A stretch of 64,000 nucleotides of DNA from Afipia sp. GAS231 (GCF_900103365.1 NZ_LT629703.1:992001-1056000); one strand, 5' to 3'. Numbered from the stretch's first letter, positions 28,248-37,007 are shown. Numbers and translations: made by a program. Notes: generated by a model from the letters alone, not told the origin.

Positions 28248-29429
28248 TCACTCCACCTTCGCCAGCACCGCGAGGCGCTTGATGCCCTGCTCGCGATAGG
28301 CGCGCAGGAAGGCGTAGTAATCCTTGAACGATACGCAGCCGTTGGAGTCGCCGTTCGGACCCAGCATGTAGGTGTGCGCCAGCAATCCGGAGCGACCGAA
28401 GATCTTGTCTTCGCCGCCGATCGGGTTGAGCCGCAGCGCCGGTACGCCGTGGAACAGCGCCTCGCGCGGCGTCAGTTCGTAGATGTGCGGCGGCGTCACG
28501 CCCTGCATGCGGACGTTCGAATACCTGACATCGTCGAGCTTGGAGCCAAGGCCGGAATGCGCTTCCAGCCTGGTGCCGTCGGGCAGATAGACCATGCGCG
28601 CCGAGATGTCGTAGACCGCCGTCTGCTTGTCATAGGGCGGCGATCCGCCGAGCATCGGGTTTTGCGCCCTGGTATCCGGCAGGCTGCCGGTGACGCTGGC
28701 GTCGGCGGACGCGTAGGACAATAGCGACCCGTGCGAAGGCTGCTTGCCCCACAGCTTTTCGACCATGGTCGGCTTGTCGTTGGAAGCAATCGACATCACC
28801 GCGGCCTTGGCGCGTTGCGCCATGTCGCGCACCGACGCTCCGGCCGATTTCGCGGCGGGTTTGGCTTCCGCCTCCTTCGCCGGAACGTTGAGCGCGACCT
28901 GGGCGGAGGCTGCTTCCTTCGACTTCGGCGCTTCCGCGAGTTTCGGCGCTTCGATTTTCTTCGGCGCCTCGGCGAGCTTCGGTGCTTCGACCGGCTTCGC
29001 AACCGGCACCGCCGTCGCGTTCGGCGGCGTTGCTTCGGCAATCTTCACCGTTTCGACCGGCGCCGGTGCGACGCCCTGCGCCTCTGCGGCTGCAAACCTT
29101 TCGTTAAACATAATCGAAGGTGCCATCGTCTCGGCGCGCGAACTTTGCGCCGCCGGATCGGATAGGGCAGCGATTGCACTATTGGCGGGAGATCGTGCGG
29201 GTCGCGCGGACGCTGCGACCGATCGCTTGATCACATGCGCATCGACCGCCGCCGTGTTCATGGACGGGTAGATGCCGCCGCTCAGGACGTTGCTGTAAAT
29301 TGTCCACGCGCAGCCCAGCACGAGGCCTGCGACCGCGACGCTGCCGAGAAGATGCTGAGGAATAACTTTACGGGAGGATTTCCTGCGGCTGGGAGCCGCA
29401 CGGCGATACGCACCGGTACTCATACTCAT
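28248..29429 (-). CDS. Exported DUF2778 (Tlde1-like) L,D-transpeptidase-like protein
   Basis: The 393-residue protein has a basic N-terminus, a signal anchor (HLLGSVAVAGLVLGCAW, residues 25-41), a low-complexity linker with repeats of APKLAEAPK type (about 150-185), and a C-terminal DUF2778 domain with HSGLGSKLDD near 290 and GLLAHTYMLGPNGDSNGCVS near 353. The His and Cys of the last motif match the L,D-transpeptidase-like active site, so it should cut or rearrange peptidoglycan cross-links in the periplasm. The linker would span the envelope. No effector or immunity neighbour indicates a toxin role. Confidence 0.85.
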   Translation of the reverse strand: MSMSTGAYRRAAPSRRKSSRKVIPQHLLGSVAVAGLVLGCAWTIYSNVLSGGIYPSMNTAAVDAHVIKRSVAASARPARSPANSAIAALSDPAAQSSRAETMAPSIMFNERFAAAEAQGVAPAPVETVKIAEATPPNATAVPVAKPVEAPKLAEAPKKIEAPKLAEAPKSKEAASAQVALNVPAKEAEAKPAAKSAGASVRDMAQRAKAAVMSIASNDKPTMVEKLWGKQPSHGSLLSYASADASVTGSLPDTRAQNPMLGGSPPYDKQTAVYDISARMVYLPDGTRLEAHSGLGSKLDDVRYSNVRMQGVTPPHIYELTPREALFHGVPALRLNPIGGEDKIFGRSGLLAHTYMLGPNGDSNGCVSFKDYYAFLRAYREQGIKRLAVLAKVE

Positions 29430-29560
29430 TTACACGCCGCCCAGAACAATTCCACCAAGCCCCTCTTTGATGTTGCGCCCGGAAATCCCGGGCAGCGTTT
29501 CGCAGAGGTGCGGAGCGTCATTAAGGCGAGTTTTAGTTAAATGCGGATTAAACGCGGGCG

Positions 29561-29589
29561 GTTCCATGGCAAGGTTAACTGCATGGAAC
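29561..29589. promoter_or_regulatory. Perfect inverted repeat upstream of the L,D-transpeptidase-like gene
   Basis: GTTCCATG at 29561-29568 and CATGGAAC at 29582-29589 are separated by 13 bases. It lies 132 bases before the minus-strand start in a 274-base gap that holds no other recognisable feature. It could be an operator; no regulator can be named. Confidence 0.3.
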
Positions 29590-29703
29590 TGTTGCGGAAA
29601 TTACCCGTATCAATGCGGGACAGATCACGATGTGGCCACATTCGACAACCGCGCCGCAGGCCGTCGCAAATGTCGCACGGCTTCGTCGCGCCCAGCCCCG
29701 CCC

Positions 29704-31197
29704 CTACTTCAATTCCGGCGGCGGCGAGCGATCGAACACCTCATCCGTCGGCCGCTCCATTACATCGAGTGCGTAGGTCTCGATCAGCAGCGGGCCACGT
29801 TTGCGCTGGACGTCCGCTACTTTATCAACGCGGGCGAAAGCCTCTTTCAACGAGGCCTGATCGATATCGCGCACATAGAGCAGTTTGCCGGCGAGCTGCG
29901 CCGCCGAAGGCTCGGGCATGTTGACCCAGCGGATGCGCTGGTTCTGCTGCGCCACGCAGGTGCCCTTCGGCAGATAGAAGGCGAGCCAGCCGGTGGTGCC
30001 GTAATCCGGCGCCAGAACGCAAGTCGCGCCAACGCGCGCCCGCACCGCCTCGATCTCGGCGGCGGTTTCGCGCCAGCCGACACCGACGCTGCGCACGGTG
30101 GCATCGCGGCGATAACCCGACAGCACGCCGGTATTGGCCTGCAGCACCAGCAGCGCGAACATCACGATACCGCCTGGCGCGGCCCAGCGCCGGCAGAAGT
30201 CGGCCACGCGCTGTTCGCGCGGCGCCCACTCGACGAGATGGGCGGCGACCGCAGCTGCGATCGCAAACGCCGGATAGACCGGCGCAAACCAGTTGGCCTC
30301 GACGCGGGCATGCAGCGAATGCCAGACGAAATAGGCCACGATGGTCCAGAACATGGTGTTGACGAGCACGCGCACCGCCAGCGCGCCGGCGCGGCGTTGA
30401 TACAGCGCATAGAGTCCCATCGTGCCGAGCAGCCACACCGCAGGGGTCGCGAACACGACCTGCGTCGGGATCAGCTCGGCGATGAAGGCGGGGCGAAAAT
30501 CCTCGATTCTCGCGCGGCCGATCTGCTTGATGAAGGAAACCCAGTGATGATCGGCATTCCACAGAATGACCGGCGCAAACATCAGCACCGCCACGAGGCC
30601 GCCGAGATAGAGCCATGGCGAGATCAGCCAGTGCCGCAGCTTCGGCACGACGATGAGCCAGATCAGGATCGCCGGCCCGAAGAACAGCGCGGTATATTTC
30701 GAGAGCAGCGCGCAGCCCGCGGCGACGCCGACCGCCAGCCACCAGGCGCCGCGCCCGGTCTGCAGCACCTTGGCGAGCGTCAGCAGCACGAAACTCGACG
30801 CCACCAACAGCGGCGCGTCCGGCGTGACGATCATGGTGCCGACCGCCGCCATCAGCGTAACGTTGAGAAGGATCGCCGCGGTCGCGGCCACCCGCCTGCC
30901 GCCGAACAGGACCCACGTCGTCTCGTAGATCGCCCAGCTCATCGGCAGCGCCAGCAGGATCGAGACCAGCCGCACGCCGAGTTCGGTATCGCCCGCGATC
31001 AGCGTGCCGAGCCGGATCACCAGGGCGACCATCGGCGGATGATCGTAATAGCCGCCGGCGAGAGCCTTCGACCACATCCAGTAATAGGCTTCGTCGAATG
31101 TGATCGGCGTGAACGCTGCGGCGACCACGCGCAGCGCCACCAGCGCCAGAACAATCAGAACCGTGTTGAGGACGAGCCGCGCCTCGTTCGGATTCAT
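29704..31197 (-). CDS. GT39-type membrane glycosyltransferase
   Basis: The 497-residue protein has an N-terminal helix, the luminal motif TPITFDEAYYWMWSKAL near residue 30 followed by GGYYDHPPMVALVIRLGT, and about ten more membrane segments. The FDEAYYW Asp and the DHPP motif are typical of GT-C enzymes of the ArnT/protein mannosyltransferase superfamily, which transfer a sugar from a polyprenyl phosphate to lipid or protein in the periplasm. A GT2-GtrA gene that would make and flip such a donor lies directly upstream on the same strand (23-base gap), supporting a two-gene glycan-modification unit. Confidence 0.87.
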   Translation of the reverse strand: MNPNEARLVLNTVLIVLALVALRVVAAAFTPITFDEAYYWMWSKALAGGYYDHPPMVALVIRLGTLIAGDTELGVRLVSILLALPMSWAIYETTWVLFGGRRVAATAAILLNVTLMAAVGTMIVTPDAPLLVASSFVLLTLAKVLQTGRGAWWLAVGVAAGCALLSKYTALFFGPAILIWLIVVPKLRHWLISPWLYLGGLVAVLMFAPVILWNADHHWVSFIKQIGRARIEDFRPAFIAELIPTQVVFATPAVWLLGTMGLYALYQRRAGALAVRVLVNTMFWTIVAYFVWHSLHARVEANWFAPVYPAFAIAAAVAAHLVEWAPREQRVADFCRRWAAPGGIVMFALLVLQANTGVLSGYRRDATVRSVGVGWRETAAEIEAVRARVGATCVLAPDYGTTGWLAFYLPKGTCVAQQNQRIRWVNMPEPSAAQLAGKLLYVRDIDQASLKEAFARVDKVADVQRKRGPLLIETYALDVMERPTDEVFDRSPPPELK

Positions 31198-31220
31198 AGT
31201 TGGATTATCTCTTGTTTAAA

Positions 31221-32354
31221 TTATCTCTTGCGCCAGACGAACAGTCCCGACATGGCATAATTCCAGACCACGCCCATCAGCGCGCCGGCCGCACCGGCAA
31301 GCCACCAGATCGGCTCCTGGTCGTAGACCGAGAACGCGACGCCGACATTGGCGAACAGCCCGACGCTGCAGACCAGATAGAACAGCAACAGGCCGCGCAG
31401 GATGGCAAAACCCTTCAAGCGCTGGTCGCGATAGGTGAGGAAATTGTTGAGGATGAAATTGCTGGTCATGGCGACCAGCGCGCCGGCGGCCTGCGCCTCC
31501 GGAAACGGCACGTTGAAAATCTCGAGCGCGATGAACAGCGTGGTCAGGTGCACGACAAGGCCGATCGAGCCGACCATCGCGAACAACAGGAACCGCAGCG
31601 ACACCACGTCGTGGGTCAGCTTCGCCAGCACCAGGCCGAGGAAATCCAGCGCCACCATGGAATCGAGCTTGCTCTCGCCATGCTGGCGCGAGCCGAACGT
31701 AAAGGGTACCTCGACGGTGCGCAGCTTGCCTTCCGCGGTCGCCACGATGTCGAGCAGGATTTTGAAGCCTTGCGTCGAAAGCTGCGGGGCCAGTTGCTCG
31801 AACTTGTCGCGGCGGATCATGAAGAAGCCGCTCATGGGATCGGCGATCTCGACCTTCAGCACGCGCTTGGCGACTTCGGTCGCCAGTTGGCTGGCGCCGG
31901 CCCGGCTCTTGTTGAAACTGTCGGCGCTGCCGCCCTCGATATAACGGCTGCCGACCACGAGCTCAGCCTCGCCGCTCTGCAGCAGCCCCACCATCTTCGG
32001 CAGTCGGGTTTCGTCGTGCTGCAGATCGGCGTCGATCACGGCCGCATAGGGCGCGCTCGATGCCAGAATGCCTTCGATGCAGGCGCCGGACAGCCCGCGG
32101 CGCCCGACCCGGCGGATGCAGCGAACGCGGGGATCCTGCCGCGCCAGCGCGCGGACCACTTCCCAGGTGCCGTCGGGCGAATTGTCGTCGACGAACACGA
32201 CTTCCCAGGGGATGCCGGCCAGCGTGGCTTCCAGCCGCCGGTACAGCACCGTGACGTTGTCGCGCTCGTTGAAGGTGGGGACGACGACCGAAAGCTGCGG
32301 CAAACCGGTGGCCTGCGACGGGGTTTCGGGGCCCGGTTTGATGGCGTCATTCAT
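31221..32354 (-). CDS. GT2 glycosyltransferase fused to a GtrA-like membrane domain
   Basis: The 377-residue protein joins a dolichyl-phosphate-sugar synthase-like GT2 domain (LSVVVPTFNERDNV near 21, FVDDNSPDGTWE near 55, VIDADLQHDE near 105, GSRYIEGGS near 135) to a GtrA-like domain with four membrane segments (RFLLFAMVGSIGLVVHLTT near 250, NFILNNFLTYRDQRLKGF near 295). GT2 would load a sugar onto undecaprenyl phosphate, and GtrA-type domains are thought to help flip it. The GT39 gene downstream is the probable user of this donor. Confidence 0.9.
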   Translation of the reverse strand: MNDAIKPGPETPSQATGLPQLSVVVPTFNERDNVTVLYRRLEATLAGIPWEVVFVDDNSPDGTWEVVRALARQDPRVRCIRRVGRRGLSGACIEGILASSAPYAAVIDADLQHDETRLPKMVGLLQSGEAELVVGSRYIEGGSADSFNKSRAGASQLATEVAKRVLKVEIADPMSGFFMIRRDKFEQLAPQLSTQGFKILLDIVATAEGKLRTVEVPFTFGSRQHGESKLDSMVALDFLGLVLAKLTHDVVSLRFLLFAMVGSIGLVVHLTTLFIALEIFNVPFPEAQAAGALVAMTSNFILNNFLTYRDQRLKGFAILRGLLLFYLVCSVGLFANVGVAFSVYDQEPIWWLAGAAGALMGVVWNYAMSGLFVWRKR

Positions 32355-32454
32355 GGGGCCAGCGTATATCCGCAGCCGTCATTGATGCCAAGCGGAGGCT
32401 ATGCGACCAGCATTTATCGGGGGAAAACGGACTAAAACAGGCCGGTCTTTTTGG

Positions 32455-32506
32455 TTTGACGCGTTTTCTTGACGCGAACCGGCCGCCACTTCGCTTGAAA
32501 ACGCTC
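32455..32506. repeat. Intergenic repeat, family E
   Basis: TTTGACGCGTTTTCTTGACG ... CACTTCGCTTGAAAACGCTC, with arms GCGTTTTC and GAAAACGC, as at 9753 and 53284. It is the only structure I see in the 318 bases between the GT2 gene start and the small gene at 32673. Confidence 0.85.
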
Positions 32507-32672
32507 TGAAAATGCCAACGACCACGAACAGAGGGCGCGCGTACATCCGGCGCTGCCAGCCTATTCATGGTCGTCCCAGCGCCGGAGCTATGAAGCGTCA
32601 ACGTCGCCGTTAGAAACTAGATAGGGACGCCTGGGGCGTTCCGCAAGGGGTCTGCAAAGGGTCAGACGGTAT

Positions 32673-32876
32673 CTATTGATTGGGCACTTCCCGGATCACC
32701 GGCCCGCGGGGAACTGGCGCTGCGGGGACCGCCGGTGCGGCCGCCTGCCCCGGCTGAACGGCAGCCGGTTTGGCGGGCTTGCCGAACTGCCCGATCGGCC
32801 CATACGCGATTGCGACCACCAGCACGATCGACGCGATGATGGCGCCCAGAATACCCGCTACCGACTGAGAGTTCAT
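32673..32876 (-). CDS. Small single-span membrane protein of unknown function
   Basis: The 67-residue protein has one membrane helix (SVAGILGAIIASIVLVVAIA, residues 4-23) followed by a Pro/Ala-rich tail with PAKPAAVQPGQAAAPAVPAA. It is not a recognised family. A TTG three codons upstream would extend it, but the ATG at 32876 has GAGG ten bases before it. It should sit in the inner membrane with the Pro-rich part outside or inside; no partner is evident. Confidence 0.6.
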   Translation of the reverse strand: MNSQSVAGILGAIIASIVLVVAIAYGPIGQFGKPAKPAAVQPGQAAAPAVPAAPVPRGPVIREVPNQ

Positions 32877-32957
32877 ACCCGACAATCCTCAACGCTCTAC
32901 CCAGGGATTGATATCACGGAAAACCGGCGCGGAGGAATAGGCCCCGCCTTGCGATGG

Positions 32958-33317
32958 TTATTTCGCCGCGGCCCTGCGCCGCGCAAACGCCGTCACGATG
33001 TCCTTTTGCGCCAGCGCAATGGCATTGTTGGCGGTGGTCATGTTGGCGCCCGCCTCATTGTTCGGGAACTGCAGCCCGAGAAAATCCACCAGCGCGACCC
33101 GGAAATTCTGCCGCTCGGACGGACAGGCACCGGCGATCAGCGCGCCAAAATCCCGCTCCGACAGGCCCTTGTTGCTCTCGCGCGGGAATTCCCGGGCGAG
33201 GCAGTTCCAGTAATCGTCACGCCCCGACACCGCCAGGCGATGCGAGTCATCGGTCTCATCGGCCATCGCTGACGATGTCGTCATCGCCATCGTCAGGGCC
33301 AGAATGATCGCACGCAT
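32958..33317 (-). CDS. Small exported protein of unknown function
   Basis: The 119-residue product starts with a signal peptide (MRAIILALTMAMTTSSAMA), leaving a mature part of about 100 residues containing two cysteines (YWNCLAREFPRES and IAGACPSER), possibly a disulfide, and a helical C-terminus ending FARRRAAAK. The family is not recognised. GGGAG lies a few bases before the ATG at 33317. Three tandem 17-base repeats lie immediately upstream and may regulate it. Confidence 0.7.
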   Translation of the reverse strand: MRAIILALTMAMTTSSAMADETDDSHRLAVSGRDDYWNCLAREFPRESNKGLSERDFGALIAGACPSERQNFRVALVDFLGLQFPNNEAGANMTTANNAIALAQKDIVTAFARRRAAAK

Positions 33318-33336
33318 AGCGGACTCCCTTCGCAAC

Positions 33337-33387
33337 AATCTTATGACTGCCAAAATCTTATGACTGCCAAAATCTTATAACTGCAAA
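33337..33387. repeat. Three tandem 17-base repeats upstream of the small exported protein
   Basis: AATCTTATGACTGCCAA is present at 33337-33353 and 33354-33370, then AATCTTATAACTGCAAA at 33371-33387 with two changes. The array ends 20 bases before the minus-strand start at 33317, so it may hold a regulator array or be a replication-slippage product. Confidence 0.8.
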
Positions 33388-33566
33388 GCCCCTTCTGAAC
33401 GTTTCCGGTGCAATCTACCAATATTTTTGTGCAATCCTGTCCGGCGGATGCCGCTCTCCCAAATGTCATCACGCGAGTGCCCTGCAAGTGACAAGCAAGA
33501 ACCGCGATTCCAGCGCAAACGTGGCGGAGCTTCAACCTTTGGTTTGACATTGAATAGGGGAACAAA

Positions 33567-34211
33567 ATGTCGAGTACAGACGAGAACAAGCCGGCGACAA
33601 AGTCCGGACGACGCAATCGCAAGGGGGAGGCGCGGCGTCAGAAATCGAATTCAACCGAGAGCCCGGCACCGGTTCAAGCGCAAACCCCGGAACAAGAGCA
33701 GGTTCCTCAAGCGGATCCGGAGCCGGTCGTCAGCGAACCGCTTGAGGCCGTCGTTGCTGAAGCCATGGTCGCCGAGGAAACGGTCGCTGAGGCTGACGCC
33801 GTTCCGGCCGACGCCCCTTTGCCGGCCGACGCCCCCTTGCCGGCCGATGCCCCCTTGCCGGCCGATGCCCCCTTGCAGGCCGATGCACCCCTGCAGGCCG
33901 ATGCCCCCTCACCGGCCGAAGCTGCCGCGGCCGAATCCTCGCCTGTCAGCCTGCAGACGATCGCGAATGCCTATCGCGACTACACGCGGAAGTCGTTCGA
34001 GGAGTTCGGGTCGTTTTTCGAGCAACTCAGCGGCGTGCGCTCGCTCGACAAGGCGATGGAAGTGCAAACCGAATTCGTGAAGCGGGCCTACGAGAATTCG
34101 GTGGCCGAGTCGCAGAAAATCCGCGAACTTCACCGCAAGCTTGCCAGGCAAACCCTCGAACCGTTCGGGGGCTTCGTCGGCAAGCCGCCGGAGACGCACG
34201 GCAAATCCTGA
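33567..34211 (+). CDS. Phasin family protein with a repetitive acidic/Pro-Ala linker
   Basis: The 214-residue protein has a basic N-terminus (residues 1-30, KSGRRNRKGEARRQK), an acidic Pro/Ala/Glu linker that includes six tandem ADAPLP-type hexapeptides (about 80-116), and a C-terminal phasin domain: SLQTIANAYRDYTRKSFEEF near 130, FFEQLSGVRSLDKAMEVQTE, then FVKRAYENSVAESQKIRELH. Phasins cover polyhydroxybutyrate granules; the basic end could bind nucleic acid, as in other granule-associated proteins. GGGGAA precedes the ATG. A strong terminator lies just downstream. Confidence 0.85.
   Translation: MSSTDENKPATKSGRRNRKGEARRQKSNSTESPAPVQAQTPEQEQVPQADPEPVVSEPLEAVVAEAMVAEETVAEADAVPADAPLPADAPLPADAPLPADAPLQADAPLQADAPSPAEAAAAESSPVSLQTIANAYRDYTRKSFEEFGSFFEQLSGVRSLDKAMEVQTEFVKRAYENSVAESQKIRELHRKLARQTLEPFGGFVGKPPETHGKS
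33807..33914. repeat. Six tandem 18-base coding repeats
   Basis: Units of GCCGAYGCCCCCTTGCCG type follow each other at 33807, 33825, 33843, 33861, 33879 and 33897. Each encodes ADAPLP or ADAPLQ inside the phasin linker. The length is a multiple of three, so unit gain or loss keeps the frame. Confidence 0.9.
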
Positions 34212-34251
34212 ACACCCGAGGCGGAATGGCCTGCGACGGCTCGAAGCAACA

Positions 34252-34277
34252 GGCTCCGGTTTTCCGGAGCCTTTTTT
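34252..34277 (+). terminator. Rho-independent terminator after the phasin gene
   Basis: GGCTCCGG at 34252-34259 and CCGGAGCC at 34264-34271 pair perfectly around TTTT and are followed by six T residues. Confidence 0.93.
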
Positions 34278-34283
34278 ATGGCG

Positions 34284-34421
34284 TCAACCGGCGCTCTGGC
34301 CCTGGCTTCGTTTGGTCGCCGGCCCCGCCCCGCGCATATAGTGCCGCTCCGGCCGATAGCGGCCGGCGAAGCGTCGCATGATCCCTTGGGTCATGGTCGA
34401 TATCCAATGCAGAATGGCCAT
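34284..34421 (-). CDS. Possible 45-residue basic small protein downstream of the SulP gene
   Basis: A short frame starts at ATG 34421, reads MAILHWISTMTQGIMRRFAG, continues RYRPERHYMRGAGPATKR and ends with TGA at 34284. It is rich in Arg with an amphipathic start. AAAGGA lies seven bases before the ATG, and the frame begins 27 bases after the SulP stop on the same strand, so it could be the last gene of that operon. No family is recognised and conservation is untested. Confidence 0.45.
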   Translation of the reverse strand: MAILHWISTMTQGIMRRFAGRYRPERHYMRGAGPATKRSQGQSAG

Positions 34422-34448
34422 CGAACGGTCCTTTCGTCCTGCGGTTCG

Positions 34449-35957
34449 TCAGGCGCCGAGCTGACCCGTCAGCCGCTCGTGGAACGAGGAGCTGCGCGGG
34501 TCGAGTCCGGTGAAGGTGACGGTGGCGCCGTGTTCGCGGTATTTGGTCTCGATGGCATCGAGTGCTGCGACGCTCGAAGCGTCCCAGATCTGCGAATGGG
34601 TGAGATCGATCGCGATGCGCTTGGGATCCTCGCCATAGGAAAAGCGCTCGACCAGATCGTTGCTGCTGCCGAAGAACAGCGGTCCGTGAACGCTATAGCG
34701 AACCGACAGGCCGTCCGGGCTCGGCGTGCGCTCGGCACGAATGACATGTGCGACCCGGCGCGCGAACAGCACCATCGCCAGCAACACGCCGACGGCAATG
34801 CCGAAGGCGAGATTGCTGGTGGCAACCGTGACCACGACCGTCAAGGCCATGACCAGCGTTTCCGGGATCGGCATTCGCTTCAGCGTCGCCGGCTGCACGC
34901 TGTGCCAGTTGATGGTCTTGAGCGCCGCGATCATCATCACGGCGGCCAGCGCCACCATCGGGATCTGCGCCATCAGGTCGCTCAGCCCTGTCACCAGCAC
35001 CAGCAGCACGATCGCCGCGACCGCCGTCGAGATGCGGGTGCGGCCGTTGCCGATTTTGACGTTGACCACGGTCTGGGCAATCATCGCGCAGCCGCCGATG
35101 CCGCCGTAGAAGCCGGCGGCGATGTTGGCGATGCCGAGCGCCCAGGACTCCCTGCCCTTGTGCGAGCGCGTATCGGTGAGGTCGTCGACCAGCTTGGCCG
35201 TCAGCAGCGTCTCGAGCAGGCCGACAAAGGCGACACTGAGCGCGGTCGGCCAGATGATGCGAAACGTATCGAGGTCAAGGGCAACGGTGAACGCGGTGAT
35301 GCCAGGCAATCCCGGCGCCATCGCGCCCTTGCCGCCGACATTGGGAACAGTGAGATGCCAGAGAATCACGATCGCAGTCACCACGATGATGGCGATCAAC
35401 GGCGCCGGCACGGCGTTGGTCAAGCGCGGCATCACCAGGACGATGGCGATCGTCAATGCAAACAGGGGATAAACGATCCAGGCAACGTTGAGGATATGGG
35501 GAACCTGGGCCGCAAAAATAAGAATCCCGAGCGCATTGACGAATCCGATCATCACCGACCGCGGCACGAAGCGCATCAGCCGCGCCAGGCCGGCCAGACC
35601 GAAGACGATCTGGATGATACCGGCGAGAATGATGGTCGGCAGGATGTAGCCTGTGCCATGCAGCTTCACCATCGGCCCGATCACCAGCGCGATCGAGCCT
35701 GCAGCCGCGGTGACCATCGCCGGCCGTCCGCCGAGCACCGACATCACGAGACACAACACGATGGAGGCGACCAGTGCCACCTTGGGATCGACACCCGACA
35801 CGAATGAAAACGAGATCACCTCCGGAATCAGCGCCAGCGCGGTTACCATTCCGGCCAGCGACTCCCGCACGAACAGGTGAGGTGCCCGAAGCACTTCCGA
35901 TATCGACGGCTGGTCCTCGAACTGATTTTGAGTGGTGGCGGGGTTGGCGACGTGCAT
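34449..35957 (-). CDS. SulP family anion transporter with STAS domain
   Basis: The 502-residue protein has about ten to twelve membrane segments and a C-terminal STAS domain. Visible SulP features are LAGMVTALALIPEVISFSFV near residue 35, VTAAAGSIALVIGPM near 85, SVAFVGLLETLLTAKLVDD near 235, and the STAS core IDLTHSQIWDASSVAALDAI near 447. SulP proteins exchange or symport sulfate, bicarbonate or dicarboxylates. Here it lies 36 bases downstream of FGE and sulfatase genes, so sulfate or sulfate-ester related transport is plausible, though some family members carry bicarbonate or carboxylates. Confidence 0.87.
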   Translation of the reverse strand: MHVANPATTQNQFEDQPSISEVLRAPHLFVRESLAGMVTALALIPEVISFSFVSGVDPKVALVASIVLCLVMSVLGGRPAMVTAAAGSIALVIGPMVKLHGTGYILPTIILAGIIQIVFGLAGLARLMRFVPRSVMIGFVNALGILIFAAQVPHILNVAWIVYPLFALTIAIVLVMPRLTNAVPAPLIAIIVVTAIVILWHLTVPNVGGKGAMAPGLPGITAFTVALDLDTFRIIWPTALSVAFVGLLETLLTAKLVDDLTDTRSHKGRESWALGIANIAAGFYGGIGGCAMIAQTVVNVKIGNGRTRISTAVAAIVLLVLVTGLSDLMAQIPMVALAAVMMIAALKTINWHSVQPATLKRMPIPETLVMALTVVVTVATSNLAFGIAVGVLLAMVLFARRVAHVIRAERTPSPDGLSVRYSVHGPLFFGSSNDLVERFSYGEDPKRIAIDLTHSQIWDASSVAALDAIETKYREHGATVTFTGLDPRSSSFHERLTGQLGA

Positions 35958-35993
35958 GAGATGGTTCCGAAAAATCGTTGCCGGCTGCTGTGA

Positions 35994-37007
35994 TCACGCG
36001 CCCGGCGGTTGGCGCACGACGCAGCGGAAGCCGATGTGGCAGGCGGAGGAGTCGACGGTTTCGCCCTGACGGGCCGAGGGCCGGTAACGCAGGCAGTAGT
36101 TCGGAGCGCAGAGATGCGAGCCGCCCTTCACCACGCGACGCGTGGAACGGTCGCCGCCGGAATCCGGATGACAGCAGGATTGCTGCGGTTGATCCGGCGC
36201 CGCGTCATAGAGGCTCGCGGTCCACTCCCAGACATTGCCGACCATGTCGAACAGGCCGTAACCATTGGGAGGAAACGCGTCGACCGGCGAGGTGCCGTCG
36301 TAGCCGTCTTCGGCGAGATTTTCGTAGGGAAAGCGGCCCTGCCAGGTGTTGGCGAGAAACCGGCCTTCGGGATTGGCGGCATCGCCCCAGGGATAGGCCT
36401 TGCCTTCCAGCCCGCCGCGGGCGGCGAATTCCCATTCGGCCTCGGACGGCAATTCCTTGCCGCACCATGCCGCATAGGCCAACGCATCCTCATAGGCGAT
36501 GTGCACGACGGGATGATCGTCGCGGCCGGCGAGCGAACTCTGCGGCCCCTGGGGATGTCGCCAGTCGGCGCCTACCCTGTATTCCCACCAGGCGAGGTTA
36601 TCGCGGAGGCTGACGGGGCGATCGGGCTTTTTGAACACCAACGAGCCCGGCACCAGCAGCGCCGGGTCGGCGTCGGGATACATCGCCGGATTCGGCGGGC
36701 GTTCGGAGTAAGTGACGTAACCGGTCGCGTCGACGAATTTGCGGAACTCGGCGTTGGTAACGGGATAGATGTCGATCCAGAAGCTGTCGACGTGGGCCGG
36801 TCTAACCGGGCGTTCTTCCCGATAGAAACTGTTGGAGCCCATCAGGAAATTGCCGCCCGCGAGGAACACCATGTCCTCGCGGTCGGCCGGGGCGAGCTTG
36901 GCGCCCGCGTTTGACTGACCGGAGAGCGAGCAGCAGCCCGCTCCCCGGCGAAAGCCGGCTGCACCCTTCGCGATCGTTTCCGCTCTCGTCGGTGCAGTCA
37001 TGGTCAT
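35994..37007 (-). CDS. Formylglycine-generating enzyme (sulfatase-activating)
   Basis: The 337-residue protein is a true FGE, not just a general SUMF1-fold protein. The two active-site cysteines are at 300 and 305 in GGSHLCAPNYCLRYRPSAR, five apart as in characterised FGEs. Other conserved parts are FLMGSNSFYREERPVRPAHV near 72, PVTNAEFRKF, ELPSEAEWEFAARGG near 205 and MVGNVWEWT near 270. FGE uses oxygen and Cu(I) to turn the sulfatase Cys into formylglycine. Its ATG overlaps the stop of the adjacent sulfatase by one base (TGATG), so enzyme and target are translated together. Confidence 0.93.
   Translation of the reverse strand: MTMTAPTRAETIAKGAAGFRRGAGCCSLSGQSNAGAKLAPADREDMVFLAGGNFLMGSNSFYREERPVRPAHVDSFWIDIYPVTNAEFRKFVDATGYVTYSERPPNPAMYPDADPALLVPGSLVFKKPDRPVSLRDNLAWWEYRVGADWRHPQGPQSSLAGRDDHPVVHIAYEDALAYAAWCGKELPSEAEWEFAARGGLEGKAYPWGDAANPEGRFLANTWQGRFPYENLAEDGYDGTSPVDAFPPNGYGLFDMVGNVWEWTASLYDAAPDQPQQSCCHPDSGGDRSTRRVVKGGSHLCAPNYCLRYRPSARQGETVDSSACHIGFRCVVRQPPGA

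Noticed and set aside
28248..29429. DUF2778 protein as a type VI secretion toxin
   Set aside because: It has its own N-terminal membrane signal and no immunity or secretion-system gene next to it.
29467..31260. 597-codon plus-strand frame opposite the GT39 gene
   Set aside because: The minus-strand frame encodes a membrane glycosyltransferase with clear motifs; the plus-strand product is an Arg/His/Gln-rich antisense translation.
33337..33387. Possible CRISPR array
   Set aside because: Three abutting 17-base units without spacers and without cas genes are a tandem repeat, not a CRISPR.
34278..35807. 509-codon plus-strand frame opposite the SulP gene
   Set aside because: Antisense translation of a membrane protein; the minus strand has SulP and STAS motifs.
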